From: Gammaproteobacteria bacterium
Lineage (GTDB): Bacteria; Pseudomonadota; Gammaproteobacteria; Steroidobacterales; Steroidobacteraceae
NCBI GenBank assembly: GCA_017577615.1
Contig: PKRE01000001.1
Location: 248,001-312,000, forward strand
Direction: 5' to 3'
Length of the DNA: 64,000 bases
Part shown: in pieces, positions 8,989 through 17,136 of the stretch
Layout of the letters: each line of letters starts with the position of its first letter
How positions within the stretch are numbered: the first letter of the stretch is position 1
Notes under the pieces: model-generated
What the model was told of the DNA's origin: nothing
The model's input: the letters and a program-made list of their open reading frames with translations, nothing else
The model's database searches: none
Program-made: the position numbers and the translations under genes

Positions 8989-9344
8989 TGAGCGCGGCCA
9001 CCAGAACGAGCCAGAAGATCGGCGTCAGAGCGCCCATGGCTCTGTCGATGGCATTGCTGATGGTGCTGGGCACCGCATTGGTCGCTTGTGCGCCGGCACC
9101 CCGTCAACAGCCGGCCAGGGAAGCGATCAAGGATGGCGTCGTGACCGCGAAAGTGAAAGAGGCACTGACCCAGGACCCGCTCACCAGGATGCACGAGATC
9201 GACGTCAACACGTTTCGCGGCACGGTGCAGCTGCGGGGCTTCGTTGAGACTCGCGAGGCACGCGAACGCGCGCTCGAGCTTGCGCGCGCGGTGCGCGGCG
9301 TGAAAAAGGTCGAGGACGCCTTGCAGGTGCGAGGTGGAGACTGA
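8988..9344 (+). CDS. BON domain lipoprotein
   Basis: A 118-residue protein with an N-terminal signal ending VACAPAP (a lipobox-like site) and one BON domain (about 48-115): an ITAKVKEAL-like helix, DPLTRMHEIDVNTFRGTVQL strand segment, then GFVETREARERALELA and a final GVKKVEDAL strand. BON domains, as in OsmY and DolP, are thought to bind phospholipid; the protein probably sits at the outer membrane facing the periplasm. The ATG at 8988 overlaps the stop of the upstream coiled-coil lipoprotein. A role in envelope homeostasis is inference from family and pairing. Confidence 0.85.
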   Translation: MSAATRTSQKIGVRAPMALSMALLMVLGTALVACAPAPRQQPAREAIKDGVVTAKVKEALTQDPLTRMHEIDVNTFRGTVQLRGFVETREARERALELARAVRGVKKVEDALQVRGGD

Positions 9345-9437
9345 AAGGCTACGGGCTGGAGCTACACGCGCGACGCGCGCATTCGCGCACGTGCTGAAGC
9401 TGTTCGCCGCGGGGGCATTCGTTGCGTGCCGATGCTG

Positions 9438-9468
9438 CAGCCTGCAATCCACAGACTGTAGACTGTTC
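9438..9468. repeat. short heptamer-type element (TGTAG class)
   Basis: About 30 bases with CTGCAATCCACAG followed by ACTGTAGACTGT. The 7-base spacing of ACTGTAG/ACTGT units matches the larger arrays near 38650 and 54340. It lies upstream of, or at the very 5' edge of, the hypothetical gene ending at 10060. It is the weakest member of the set. Confidence 0.4.
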
Positions 9469-9505
9469 CCTCATCGAGCCTTCGGGCGAGAACGCCTTGC
9501 GCACC

Positions 9506-10060
9506 GTGCCGACCCGAATCGGAAAACTGCCTGCCGACCAGATCGTACCGGCGCTGCCAAAGGCGACCTGGTTCAAGTCCGTTGGCGCACCGATCAGCGA
9601 CGTTGAGCGTAAAGAATGCGTGCGCTACTTGCACGGGCTCGGTGTCCAGAGCTGCGCTATCGAGACGGTCGGCACCTGGCAAGAAGCTGTTGCCCTCGCA
9701 ACAAGAGCGTGCTGGCACGCGCCATGGTGGGAACGAGAGCGAAGCGAAGAACGCAGGCTCTTCGAGCTCGCCTCCGTGTACCATTCCCCCGACGCGCTGC
9801 TCCTGCGCTTGTCGAACCTCATGCGCGGGAGCGCCTCGCTGTTTCTGTCGCCCGCCTCCATTGCGTGTGCACGTGCGGGAGTGCGCGACGCGACGATCGC
9901 AAGCGCAGCAGCGCGCGCAGCGGCACAAAGTCTTCACCAGTACGGTCTGGCATCCATCACGGGGCAGGGTGAGGGACATCTGTTCGCAGTCAAGTTTCGA
10001 CTCTTCCTCGCCGGACGCTGGCCGCTGTGTGTGACGGCCGAGAAGTTCTTTGTCTTCTAG
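9506..10060 (+). CDS. hypothetical protein
   Basis: An open frame of about 184 residues from a GTG at 9506; the frame extends back to a TTG at 9422, but that part overlaps a short repeat element and is probably untranslated. I do not recognise the family. The sequence looks protein-like: a KECVRYLHGLGVQSCAIETV motif, a helix with a Trp pair (HAPWWERERSEE), an Ala-rich helix (ASAAARAAAQSL), and an ending GRWPLCVTAEKFFVF. No signal peptide or membrane segment. Start is uncertain and no function is proposed. Confidence 0.55.
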   Translation: MPTRIGKLPADQIVPALPKATWFKSVGAPISDVERKECVRYLHGLGVQSCAIETVGTWQEAVALATRACWHAPWWERERSEERRLFELASVYHSPDALLLRLSNLMRGSASLFLSPASIACARAGVRDATIASAAARAAAQSLHQYGLASITGQGEGHLFAVKFRLFLAGRWPLCVTAEKFFVF

Positions 10061-10186
10061 CGGGGCCTGCGACGGCCCGTGCGCGAAAACGCGCCGCCGT
10101 ATGACTTGCTGGCGCTCGCTAGACCCAAGCTGCGGACGCCGCCAACCGTGGAACGACGCGCTCGAGACCGCCAGGCTCGATGACCG

Positions 10187-10555
10187 ATGCTCTACCGACT
10201 CCTAGCAGATACCACGCTCGTCGTGCACCTGGCGTTCGTCATCTTCGTCGTGCTCGGAGGGCTGCTGGTGTTGCGGTGGCGCTGGGTCGCATGGCTCCAT
10301 GTGCCCGCAGTCCTCTGGGGTACGCTCGTCGAGCTCACCGGGCGCGTCTGCCCGTTGACACCGCTCGAGGTCCGGTTGCGAGCGCTAGGAGGCGAGCAAG
10401 GCTACCAAGGCGGCTTCATTGAGCATTACGTCACCTCCTGGATTTACCCAGAGGGTTTGACACGTGAGCTGCAGGTTGTCCTCGGCATCGCCGCACTGAC
10501 GATCAATATCATTGTGTATGCTCTGGTGATCGCGCGTGCGCGACGAGCCCAGTAG
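10187..10555 (+). CDS. DUF2784 family inner-membrane protein
   Basis: A 122-residue membrane protein with three predicted helices: residues 7-28 (TTLVVHLAFVIFVVLGGLL), about 35-48 and 98-117. The pattern VVHLAFVIFVVLGG, then CPLTPLE, then a GGFIEHY segment and a TWIYP-like loop is that of the DUF2784 family, for which no function is known to me. It lies 44 bases upstream of the ketopantoate-reductase-like gene in the same direction and may be co-transcribed with it. Confidence 0.82.
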   Translation: MLYRLLADTTLVVHLAFVIFVVLGGLLVLRWRWVAWLHVPAVLWGTLVELTGRVCPLTPLEVRLRALGGEQGYQGGFIEHYVTSWIYPEGLTRELQVVLGIAALTINIIVYALVIARARRAQ

Positions 10556-10599
10556 GATACTTTCGCTATTCCCCCTTTTCATCGATTGCTCGCCTGACC

Positions 10600-11535
10600 A
10601 TGCCCAATGCCTCCCCGTCCGTCCTGATCGTCGGTGCCGGTGCAGTCGGAGCCTTCTTCGGCGCGGCGCTGGCGCGGCAAGGCGCGACCGTGTCGGTCGT
10701 CTGTCGCTCGGACTATGCCGCCGTGAAGCAAGCCGGTTATGAGATCGAAAGCGGCCTGCTGGGCGCCCACCGGTTCGTACCCTCAGCGACTTTCCCGGAT
10801 GTGGCTGAAGCCGGTCGCGGCTACGACTACGTGGTGCTCGCAACCAAGGTGGTGGATTCAATATCGCGCACGGAACTGCTCGCGCCCGTGCTCGACGACC
10901 GTACTATCATCGTCCTGCTGCAGAATGGCCTGGATATCGAGTCGGAGATCGCGGCGGCCTTTCCGAACCATGAGCTGCTGAGCGCAATCGCGTTCATTGC
11001 GGTCAGCCGCACGGGGCCAGGCAAGGTGCTTCACCAATCGGAAGGCTCGCTCGTGATCGGACGGTTTCCGAGCGGAACGAGCACAGCCGCCGAGCGCCTG
11101 GCAGCGCTCTTCGAGGCGAGCGGCGTTCCCTGCCGCATCACCACGGACATCGTGAAGGCGCGTTGGCAGAAGGCGTTGTGGAATGCAACCTTCAACCCGA
11201 TCTCCATCATGGGCGGTGTCCTCGACACGGCAGAGATCCTGCGCTCCCCCGAAAGCGTACAGTTCGTTCGCGACGTGATGACGGAGGTCGTAAACACTGC
11301 CCGGGCGGCCGGGCATACGCTCGACGAGGCGCTCATCGACAAGCTGATCGCAGCGACGGTCGCGATGCCCCCGTACAAGACGAGCATGGCGCTCGACTAC
11401 GAGCACCGACGTCCGATGGAGATCGAGGCGATACTGGGCAATGTCGTGCGCACGGCGCGCCGCGCCGGCGTGCACGTTCCGCGGCTCGAAACGATCTACG
11501 CCATCGCGAAAATGATCGAGCAGGCGCGAGCTTAG
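10600..11535 (+). CDS. 2-dehydropantoate 2-reductase family protein
   Basis: A 311-residue NADPH-dependent reductase. It has an N-terminal Rossmann fold (VLIVGAGAVGAFFGAALA, residues 8-25), LATKVVDS and LLQNGLDIE, then a C-terminal helical domain with the conserved KARWQKALWNATFNPIS, which carries the catalytic lysine and the Asn of the PanE family. It would reduce ketopantoate to pantoate for CoA synthesis. The family also contains paralogues acting on other 2-keto acids, and no other pantothenate gene is nearby, so I leave the symbol blank. Confidence 0.85.
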   Translation: MPNASPSVLIVGAGAVGAFFGAALARQGATVSVVCRSDYAAVKQAGYEIESGLLGAHRFVPSATFPDVAEAGRGYDYVVLATKVVDSISRTELLAPVLDDRTIIVLLQNGLDIESEIAAAFPNHELLSAIAFIAVSRTGPGKVLHQSEGSLVIGRFPSGTSTAAERLAALFEASGVPCRITTDIVKARWQKALWNATFNPISIMGGVLDTAEILRSPESVQFVRDVMTEVVNTARAAGHTLDEALIDKLIAATVAMPPYKTSMALDYEHRRPMEIEAILGNVVRTARRAGVHVPRLETIYAIAKMIEQARA

Positions 11536-11551
11536 GCGGCAGGCTGCCACT

Positions 11552-11860
11552 TCACCGCGAAAGCGCGGTCTTCTTCTGCTGCAGCGACTTCGGCGGCTGA
11601 CGCACGGCGTGCAGAACGTTATCGGCCACGCGCGACATCCACCCGCCCGAATAAAGCATCATCTTCAGAGCGTGCAGCAGGACTTGACCCGGCCCTTCAA
11701 TGGCGAGGCGGCAGTCCTCTTCGATCTTGCAGGTCTGCATCTCGAAGAGCCCGTTACCCTCGAGCACCAGAGTCGAGTCTTTGAAGTGACAGTCGATGAA
11801 CACCTTGCCGTCCAGCACGACGCGCTGGCCGTTGAACACTTTTCCACGTATCGTCTTCAT
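11552..11860 (-). CDS. hypothetical small protein with beta-rich start
   Basis: A 102-residue protein that I cannot assign. The first 60 residues alternate short strands (VVLDGKVFIDCHF, STLVLEGNGLFEM, CRLAIEGPGQVLL), suggesting a small beta-solenoid or sandwich. The C-terminal part is helical and ends in a basic tail (KSLQQKKTALSR). It converges on the ketopantoate-reductase-like gene with only 16 bases between stops. Codon use matches the neighbours. Function unknown. Confidence 0.65.
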   Translation of the reverse strand: MKTIRGKVFNGQRVVLDGKVFIDCHFKDSTLVLEGNGLFEMQTCKIEEDCRLAIEGPGQVLLHALKMMLYSGGWMSRVADNVLHAVRQPPKSLQQKKTALSR

Positions 11861-12001
11861 AATCGCTCACGCGACGGTCTGTTGAGCGCGCCTTTCTACA
11901 CGAACCGCAACCGTCTTGCACGGTCCGCTCGTGCTTGAGCAGCGCGCGGCCTGTCGTGATGGGTGCCGCAGCCCCCATCCTCCGCTCGGGGTGCCGTCCG
12001 C

Positions 12002-13315
12002 TTACCTCGCCTTGCGCGTCTGCTTCTTCGCGCTCGCGCGCCTCTTGGCTGCACCGCGCGTCGTCCTCTGGCTCGACTTGCGCGCCTTGGTCACCGCGCG
12101 CGCGCTCTTCCTCGCGGCGCTGCGCTGCTTCGCGCTCCTCTTTGCGGACGCAGCTTTGTTCTTCTGAGGTGCCGCCCTTCTCTTGGCCGCCGCTGCCTTG
12201 CCGACCGTCCTCTTCGTCGATTTCACGGGACGCTTCTTCGCTGCCTTGGGCGCAGCCTTCTTTGCAGCGGCCTTCTTTGCAGCCGCCTTCTTCGCTGCCT
12301 TCTTGGCAGCAGTCTTCTCCGCCGTTTTCTTCGCCGGCTGCTTGGCGACTTTCTTCGCGGCTTGCTTGGCGGCCTTTGCCGGCTGCGCAGCCGCCTTCTT
12401 TGCGGCCTTCTTGGCCGGCTGTTTCGTCACCTTCACGGCCGCCTCTTCGGCAGCCTCTCGGCGCGCCGCACCCGTCGCTGCAGCTTGCGCTTCCGTATCG
12501 CTCGGCTCGCTCGCGGCCTTCTTTGCACTACCTTCGGCTGACTTGCACCGGCCCTTGATGTCGCTCGCGAGCATGTGCACGGCGAACATCGCCCCCTGCG
12601 GGTCGGTGAATTGCGCGATGAGGTCTCCGCCGGGCACTTCTATCGGTCCGCTCACGAGTGTGCCGCCGGCTGCAGTCACCGACTTGACCGTTTTATCGAT
12701 GTCCTTGACACGAACATAACCAAGCCACGAGGGCCCAGGTATCTCTGGCGTTCTCGTGAACATGCCCCCGAACGCTTGGCCTTCGCGGCCGAACATGAAA
12801 TAGACACCGAGCGGTCCGCCCATCTCATGTTGTCCGGTTTCTTCCCAGCCGAACAAAGCAGAGTAGAACTCGAACGCCGCCCGATAATCGTCGGTCGCAA
12901 GCTCGTGCCAGGAGTACTCGCCGACCCCGGCCGCAGCCTCGGGCGCAACTCCATCGGAGGACGCGTACACACCGAATGCGGCGCCTTGCGGATCCTCCAG
13001 CACCGCATACTTGCCGCCGTTGGGCAGCTCGGTGACGTCCGACAGCACTCGAGCACCCAGGCTGCGTGCCTGATCCACCGTGTCCTCTATGCGATCGGTT
13101 CCGATGTAAGGCAACCAGCGCGCGGCTTCCGACGGCTTTCCCACCGTGCCGCCCAATGGCCCGCCCGAGGTCAGGAACATCGTGTAGGAGGGATCTCGTT
13201 CCCAAGCCTGTGTCTTCCATCCGAGCGTCTTCGAGTAGAAGGCCTGGGCCCCATCCGTGTCGGGGGTGATCAGCTCGTGCCAGACGAATCGACCATGAGC
13301 ACTGTTATCTGCCAT
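12002..13315 (-). CDS. double VOC-domain protein with Lys/Ala-rich histone-like tail
   Basis: A 437-residue protein with three parts. Residues about 8-118 and 125-245 are two vicinal-oxygen-chelate (glyoxalase/bleomycin-resistance) domains (VWHELITPD...FYSKTLGW; SWHELATDDYRAAFEFYSALFGW). From about 255 to the end the chain is almost only Lys, Ala, Arg, Pro, Thr and Ser, with repeated AAKKAAKKA units, like the tails of bacterial histone-H1-like proteins. The Met at 13315 follows an AAGGGAG Shine-Dalgarno; the open frame further upstream is spurious. Enzymatic activity is unassigned; the tail would bind nucleic acid or polyphosphate. The reading frame is intact across the whole tail. Confidence 0.88.
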   Translation of the reverse strand: MADNSAHGRFVWHELITPDTDGAQAFYSKTLGWKTQAWERDPSYTMFLTSGGPLGGTVGKPSEAARWLPYIGTDRIEDTVDQARSLGARVLSDVTELPNGGKYAVLEDPQGAAFGVYASSDGVAPEAAAGVGEYSWHELATDDYRAAFEFYSALFGWEETGQHEMGGPLGVYFMFGREGQAFGGMFTRTPEIPGPSWLGYVRVKDIDKTVKSVTAAGGTLVSGPIEVPGGDLIAQFTDPQGAMFAVHMLASDIKGRCKSAEGSAKKAASEPSDTEAQAAATGAARREAAEEAAVKVTKQPAKKAAKKAAAQPAKAAKQAAKKVAKQPAKKTAEKTAAKKAAKKAAAKKAAAKKAAPKAAKKRPVKSTKRTVGKAAAAKRRAAPQKNKAASAKRSAKQRSAARKSARAVTKARKSSQRTTRGAAKRRASAKKQTRKAR

Positions 13316-13739
13316 CTTCGTCTCCCTTGACAGGTCTTTGAGTCGAGCGGGCCGAATGGTTGTTGTCAAAGAGAATAACTCGCCGCACGCTGCAAAAATA
13401 GCGATATCTACATCCATGAAGTGCGTCGAGCGCAGTCTGGCTCGTGCCTGCTGCAGGTCGCGATGAGCGCACAACGAGCGACGCCAGCTCATCCTGACAC
13501 CGGCGGCGCGAACGTTCGCACATCGCGCCGAGCAGCGTGCCAGCGCTGCCACGCGCGCTGTGACCTGCGACGCGCGGCGCTAGTAGGACGCAGCTGTCAA
13601 CCTCGTACGTCAAGGCTGCTACCATCGCGCCTCGCTTTCGACACACTTTCGACACACTGGCCGATGCCGTCCGACCGGCTCTGTTGTGCTCCGAAAGCGG
13701 AAATAGAACGAATCCAGTAATACATCGGGGAAGCATTCC
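13316..13739. promoter_or_regulatory. cstA upstream region with palindrome and tandem repeat
   Basis: A 424-base divergent intergenic region without a gene. It contains a perfect 12-base palindrome GCGAACGTTCGC at 13508-13519, of the central-CG type used by LacI/GalR-family repressors. It also contains an exact tandem duplication of CTTTCGACACA at 13635-13645 and 13646-13656, about 85 bases before cstA. Either could be a protein-binding site for the VOC gene or cstA. No promoter can be assigned with confidence. Confidence 0.45.
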
Positions 13740-15785
13740 ATGCGCAAACTTTTGTGGGGCTGTGTGGCGCTCCTCGCCGCCTTTGCAGTCGGCGGTATCG
13801 CCTTGCACCGAGGCGAGACGATCAACGCCATGTGGATCGTCGTCGCCGCAGTCTGCATCTATGCGCTCGGTTATCGCTTTTACAGCGCCTGGATCGCAGC
13901 ACGGGTACTCACGATCGATGCCACTCGCGCAACCCCGGCGGTGAGATTGAACAACGGCCGCGACTTCGTGCCGACACATCGCTGGATCGTCTTCGGGCAT
14001 CACTTCGCCGCGATCGCCGGTCCCGGCCCGCTCATCGGGCCAACCCTCGCGGCGCAGTTCGGATACTTGCCTGGCACGCTGTGGATTCTCGTCGGCGCAG
14101 TGCTCGGCGGCTGCGTGCAGGACATGACTGTTCTGTTTCTCTCGACACGTCGGGATGGGCGAAGCCTCGGCCAAATGGCGCGCGACGAGCTCGGCCCGAT
14201 CGGTGGTTATGCAGCCATCGTCGGTACCCTGGTCATCATGATCATCTTGATCGCTGTGCTGGGGCTGGTCGTCGTCAACGCCATGAAGCACAGTCCCTGG
14301 GCCACGGCGACGGTGTTCGCAACGATCCCGATTGCGATCCTGATCGGTCTGTATCTGCGCAACATACGTCCGGGGCGCGTGCTCGAAGGCTCGCTGATCG
14401 GCCTGGCGCTGCTATTGCTTGCGGTGATCGGCGGCGGTGCGATCAACGATCACGAAACGCTGCGCGTCTGGTTCGATTGGAGCGGCGAGCCGCTCGCCTG
14501 GTTCGTCATCGGTTACGGCTTCGTCGCTGCGGTGCTGCCCGTGTGGCTCCTGCTCGCCCCGCGCGACTACCTGTCCACTTTCCTCAAGCTGGGCACCGTG
14601 TTTCTGCTTGCGATTGCCGTCGTCATCATGCGTCCGGACATCAAGATGCCCGCAGTGACGCAGTTCATCGACGGCACGGGGCCGATCTTCGGCGGCTCCT
14701 TGTTCCCGTTCGTGTTCATCACCATCGCCTGCGGAGCGATCTCCGGCTTCCACGCTCTCGTGGCAAGCGGCACCACACCCAAGCTGATCGAGAACGAGCG
14801 CGACGTGCGCCTGGTCGGCTACGGCAGCATGATGCTCGAGTCGAGCGTCGCGATCATGGCCATGATCGCGGCCACGCTGCTCGATCCCGGCGTGTACTTC
14901 GCCATCAACAGCGCGCCGGGCGTCGTCGGCGCGACCGCAGAAGCCGCCGTGAAGACGATCTCAAGCTGGGGCTTTCCGGTCACCGTCGAGCAAATGGATC
15001 AGCTCGCCCGCGACATGGGCGAGACGACGTTGTTCGCGCGCACCGGCGGCGCGCCGTCGCTGGCGGTGGGCATGGCGAGCATTTTCTCGAGCGCCTTCGG
15101 CTCCGGCATGCTCGCGGTCTGGTACCACTTCGCGATCATGTTCGAGGCGGTCTTCATCCTCACGACCTTGGATGCGGGCACTCGAGTGGGGCGATTCATG
15201 TTGCAGGATGCGCTCGGTCATGTGTGGAAGCCGCTCGGCCAGACCTCCTGGTACCCCTCGGTTCTCATCTCGAGCGCGCTCATCGTGGCAGGATGGGGCT
15301 ACTTCCTCTACATCGGCGTGGTCGATCCGAACGGCGGTATCAACATCCTTTGGCCATTGTTCGGCATCGCCAATCAGCTGCTCGCCGGCATTGCGCTCTG
15401 CATCGCCACCGGCATTCTTGTCAAGCAAGGCAAGCTCCGCTTTGCGTGGGTAACGGGCCTGCCGCTTGTCTGGATTGCGATCGTCACCACCACCGCAACC
15501 TGGGAGAAACTCGTCTCCGACGATCCCCGCGTCGGCTTCCTCGCCGCTGCGAAACAGCTCGCCGCGCAGCTCGCCGCCGGCACGTTGCCTGAAGCGCAGG
15601 CCGCCGTTGCCCCGCAGCTCATCTTCAACCAAAGACTTGATGCCGTGCTGGCCGTGGTGCTCACAGCCATCTTGTGGATCGTGATCGCGGACACGGCGCG
15701 GGTAAGCTGGCGCGTGATCCGTGGCCTTCCTGTGTTGCCGAGCTCGGAGGCGCCCGCGGTGCGCATCGCGGCGCAGGCACGATGA
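13740..15785 (+). CDS. cstA: carbon starvation protein A, pyruvate/peptide transporter
   Basis: A 681-residue inner-membrane protein of the CstA family with many predicted helices, close to the length of E. coli CstA. Conserved stretches include FGHHFAAIAGPGPLIGPTLA, DMTVLFLSTRRDGRSLG, TIACGAISGFHALVASGTTP and LTTLDAGTRVGRFMLQD. Characterised members import peptides or pyruvate when carbon is limiting. A GGGGAAG lies about 6 bases before the ATG. The stop overlaps the start of the ybdD-like gene (ATGA), the usual cstA-ybdD pairing. Regulation may involve the palindrome or tandem repeat upstream. Confidence 0.95.
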   Translation: MRKLLWGCVALLAAFAVGGIALHRGETINAMWIVVAAVCIYALGYRFYSAWIAARVLTIDATRATPAVRLNNGRDFVPTHRWIVFGHHFAAIAGPGPLIGPTLAAQFGYLPGTLWILVGAVLGGCVQDMTVLFLSTRRDGRSLGQMARDELGPIGGYAAIVGTLVIMIILIAVLGLVVVNAMKHSPWATATVFATIPIAILIGLYLRNIRPGRVLEGSLIGLALLLLAVIGGGAINDHETLRVWFDWSGEPLAWFVIGYGFVAAVLPVWLLLAPRDYLSTFLKLGTVFLLAIAVVIMRPDIKMPAVTQFIDGTGPIFGGSLFPFVFITIACGAISGFHALVASGTTPKLIENERDVRLVGYGSMMLESSVAIMAMIAATLLDPGVYFAINSAPGVVGATAEAAVKTISSWGFPVTVEQMDQLARDMGETTLFARTGGAPSLAVGMASIFSSAFGSGMLAVWYHFAIMFEAVFILTTLDAGTRVGRFMLQDALGHVWKPLGQTSWYPSVLISSALIVAGWGYFLYIGVVDPNGGINILWPLFGIANQLLAGIALCIATGILVKQGKLRFAWVTGLPLVWIAIVTTTATWEKLVSDDPRVGFLAAAKQLAAQLAAGTLPEAQAAVAPQLIFNQRLDAVLAVVLTAILWIVIADTARVSWRVIRGLPVLPSSEAPAVRIAAQAR

Positions 15786-15976
15786 AGGAGCGATCTTTCA
15801 AAGCGCTCGGCGCGACGCTGTGGCGCGCCCTGCGTGCTCTTACGCAAGAAGACGCGTACGAACGTTACCTCCGGCATCATTTTTCTGCACATGCCGGCAC
15901 CGCGCCCCTGACGCGTCGCGAGTTCTACCTGCGTGAACAAGAACGCAAGTGGAGCGGCATCTCGCGCTGTTGCTGA
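15782..15976 (+). CDS. ybdD: YbdD/YjiX family small protein
   Basis: A 64-residue basic protein of the YbdD/YjiX (DUF466) family, recognised by YERYLRHHFSAHAG followed by PLTRREFYLREQE and a C-terminal cysteine pair (SRCC). In E. coli the partner of CstA or BtsT is encoded by exactly this kind of small downstream gene, and is needed for transport activity. Here the ATG lies within the cstA stop (ATGA), so translation is coupled. The protein is soluble; its biochemical role is not settled. Confidence 0.9.
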   Translation: MKERSFKALGATLWRALRALTQEDAYERYLRHHFSAHAGTAPLTRREFYLREQERKWSGISRCC

Positions 15977-15977
15977 T

Positions 15978-16059
15978 TTGGGCTGTGGGCTCGGGGTTGG
16001 GGCTTAGGGGTGAAAGTCTGCTGCCGGCGCCGGTAAGCCCGAGCTCCCTAAGCTGTGAG
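15978..16059. repeat. inverted heptamer array (GGGCTNN type)
   Basis: The left arm, 15978-16010, is a run of G-rich heptads (GGGCTGT, GGGCTCG, GGGTTGG, GGCTTAG). The right arm, about 16035-16059, holds the complementary AAGCCCG, AGCTCCC, TAAGCTG. Between them lies GCCGGCGCCGG, itself self-complementary. The element starts two bases after the ybdD stop and could fold into a long imperfect stem, so it may end or protect the cstA-ybdD transcript. Confidence 0.6.
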
Positions 16060-16147
16060 TGTGCGCGCATCCGCGCGCCGACCTGAGCCTGTACTTCCCG
16101 CCGAGTCCAGCGACCGGCTCATCCCGCCGAAGCCACCGCATGGCCGC

Positions 16148-16174
16148 ATTTCCCATTCCCCTTTCCTGCCCGCC
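16148..16174. repeat. single-arm heptamer array (CCCATTC type)
   Basis: About 27 bases reading ATTTCCC ATTCCCC TTTCCTG CCCGCC, a degenerate 7-base periodicity like that at 26784 and 58213. No matching complementary arm is evident close by. It is located upstream of the small membrane peptide's promoter. Confidence 0.4.
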
Positions 16175-16211
16175 AGCGCTCTCGCACTGCGTTGCGAGGA
16201 GTCGTAAGCAG

Positions 16212-16239
16212 TTGACAATGTTGTCATTTCTGCTATCCT
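16212..16239 (+). promoter_or_regulatory. strong sigma70-type promoter with overlapping palindrome
   Basis: A consensus -35 box TTGACA (16212-16217), 16 bases of spacer and a -10 box TATCCT (16234-16239) preceded by TGC, an extended -10-like context. The -35 box is part of an inverted repeat TGACAATGTTGTCA (16213-16226), which looks like a repressor site. The 29-residue membrane peptide begins 42 bases downstream of the -10. Confidence 0.7.
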
Positions 16240-16281
16240 GCACCGCAAAATACTGCGGCGCAAAAAGGAGGGTATGTGCAC

Positions 16282-16371
16282 ATGCTTGCTATCGCGGCTT
16301 TGTTCGTTGGCGGGTTCGTGGTCGGAGCGATTCTCCTGACGCTCATGCACGGCTTGGACAATCAGGCGTAA
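16282..16371 (+). CDS. 29-residue single-helix membrane peptide
   Basis: The frame begins with an ATG at 16282, nine bases after a strong AAGGAGGG (16265-16272), and ends with TAA at 16369-16371. The peptide is almost entirely one hydrophobic helix (ALFVGGFVVGAILLTLM) with a short polar end (HGLDNQA). It stands alone behind a near-consensus promoter, so it is probably a real small protein. Peptides of this size often act as accessory subunits or regulators of membrane complexes (for example CydX or CcoQ), but no specific partner can be inferred here. Confidence 0.65.
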   Translation: MLAIAALFVGGFVVGAILLTLMHGLDNQA

Positions 16372-16441
16372 GCCATGGGCTCGCTCCATACGGAACCCGT
16401 CACAACGACGGTTGTATGTGGCATCACGGCTAGCCGACACC

Positions 16442-16469
16442 CTGCGGGCTGCGGCAGCGCAACCCGCAG
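16442..16469. terminator. hairpin after small-peptide gene
   Basis: CTGCGGG at 16442-16448 pairs exactly with CCCGCAG at 16463-16469, and the enclosed bases include a further self-complementary GCTGCGGCAGC. It lies 70 bases after the small membrane peptide gene. No U-run follows, so it is a possible rather than typical terminator. Confidence 0.35.
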
Positions 16470-16656
16470 AGGTGTGTGAAGAACCTAAGACCGCACACCA
16501 CGCGCAGCATCGGATTCTCCCTGCGCCGCGTGCCGAATCTCCACCTGAACTCCCTGCATACTGTCGCCGTTCGGCGTCGCGCGACGCTCACCTGTTTGAC
16601 TCCCCACATCCCCACGTGTAATTACCGACGTCCCGTCCCCGCATCAGGGAGTCGTC

Positions 16657-17136
16657 ATGGCATTGTGGAAAGATCAATTCGGGCGCGATCAGGGCACGTC
16701 GGAACCGGCCGCGGAGAAAGGCCCTGGTGTCACCTCGGAGCATGCTGTTGACTCGCCGCGCACGGTCACCACATCGCCCCCGCGCGCAGACACCAAGGAG
16801 TCCATCCTCGCAGCCGGACTCACCATCGAAGGCAAGATTGAAGGCGCCGGCAACGTTCGTATCGCCGGCAATTTCAAGGGCGACATCCATGTGCAAGGAA
16901 ACTTGACCATTGAAGCTGGCGCCAAAGTGACAGGTGGTGTCCGCGCGCACACCGTTATCGTGGCCGGCGAGCTCGAAGGCAACATCGATGCCGCATCTCG
17001 TGTGGAGCTACTCCAGACTGGCGTGCTGAACGGCGATCTGAAAGCCGGCTCGCTCACAGTCGCAGCCGGATCGCGCATGCGCGGTCATGCCGAATTCGGC
17101 TGGGACGACAAAGGCACGAGTTCTTCCAGCTCATGA
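16657..17136 (+). CDS. bactofilin family cytoskeletal protein
   Basis: A 159-residue bactofilin. The disordered N-terminus (1-48) is followed by the beta-helical DUF583/bactofilin core (about 50-145): SILAAGLTIEGKIEGAGNVR, then GNFKGDIHVQGNLTIEAGA, VIVAGELEGNID and LKAGSLTVAAGSRM. The tail ends in a serine run. Bactofilins polymerise without nucleotide and organise cell-wall or envelope machinery at the inner membrane. An AGGGAG precedes the ATG. The stop overlaps the start of the zinc-ribbon gene (ATGA), so the two proteins should be made together. Confidence 0.92.
   Translation: MALWKDQFGRDQGTSEPAAEKGPGVTSEHAVDSPRTVTTSPPRADTKESILAAGLTIEGKIEGAGNVRIAGNFKGDIHVQGNLTIEAGAKVTGGVRAHTVIVAGELEGNIDAASRVELLQTGVLNGDLKAGSLTVAAGSRMRGHAEFGWDDKGTSSSSS

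Noticed and set aside
12002..12560. Plus-strand Leu/Ala/Phe-rich frames over the Lys/Ala tail region
   Set aside because: They are complements of AAG/GCC codon repeats; the minus strand has the VOC start, Shine-Dalgarno and continuous frame.
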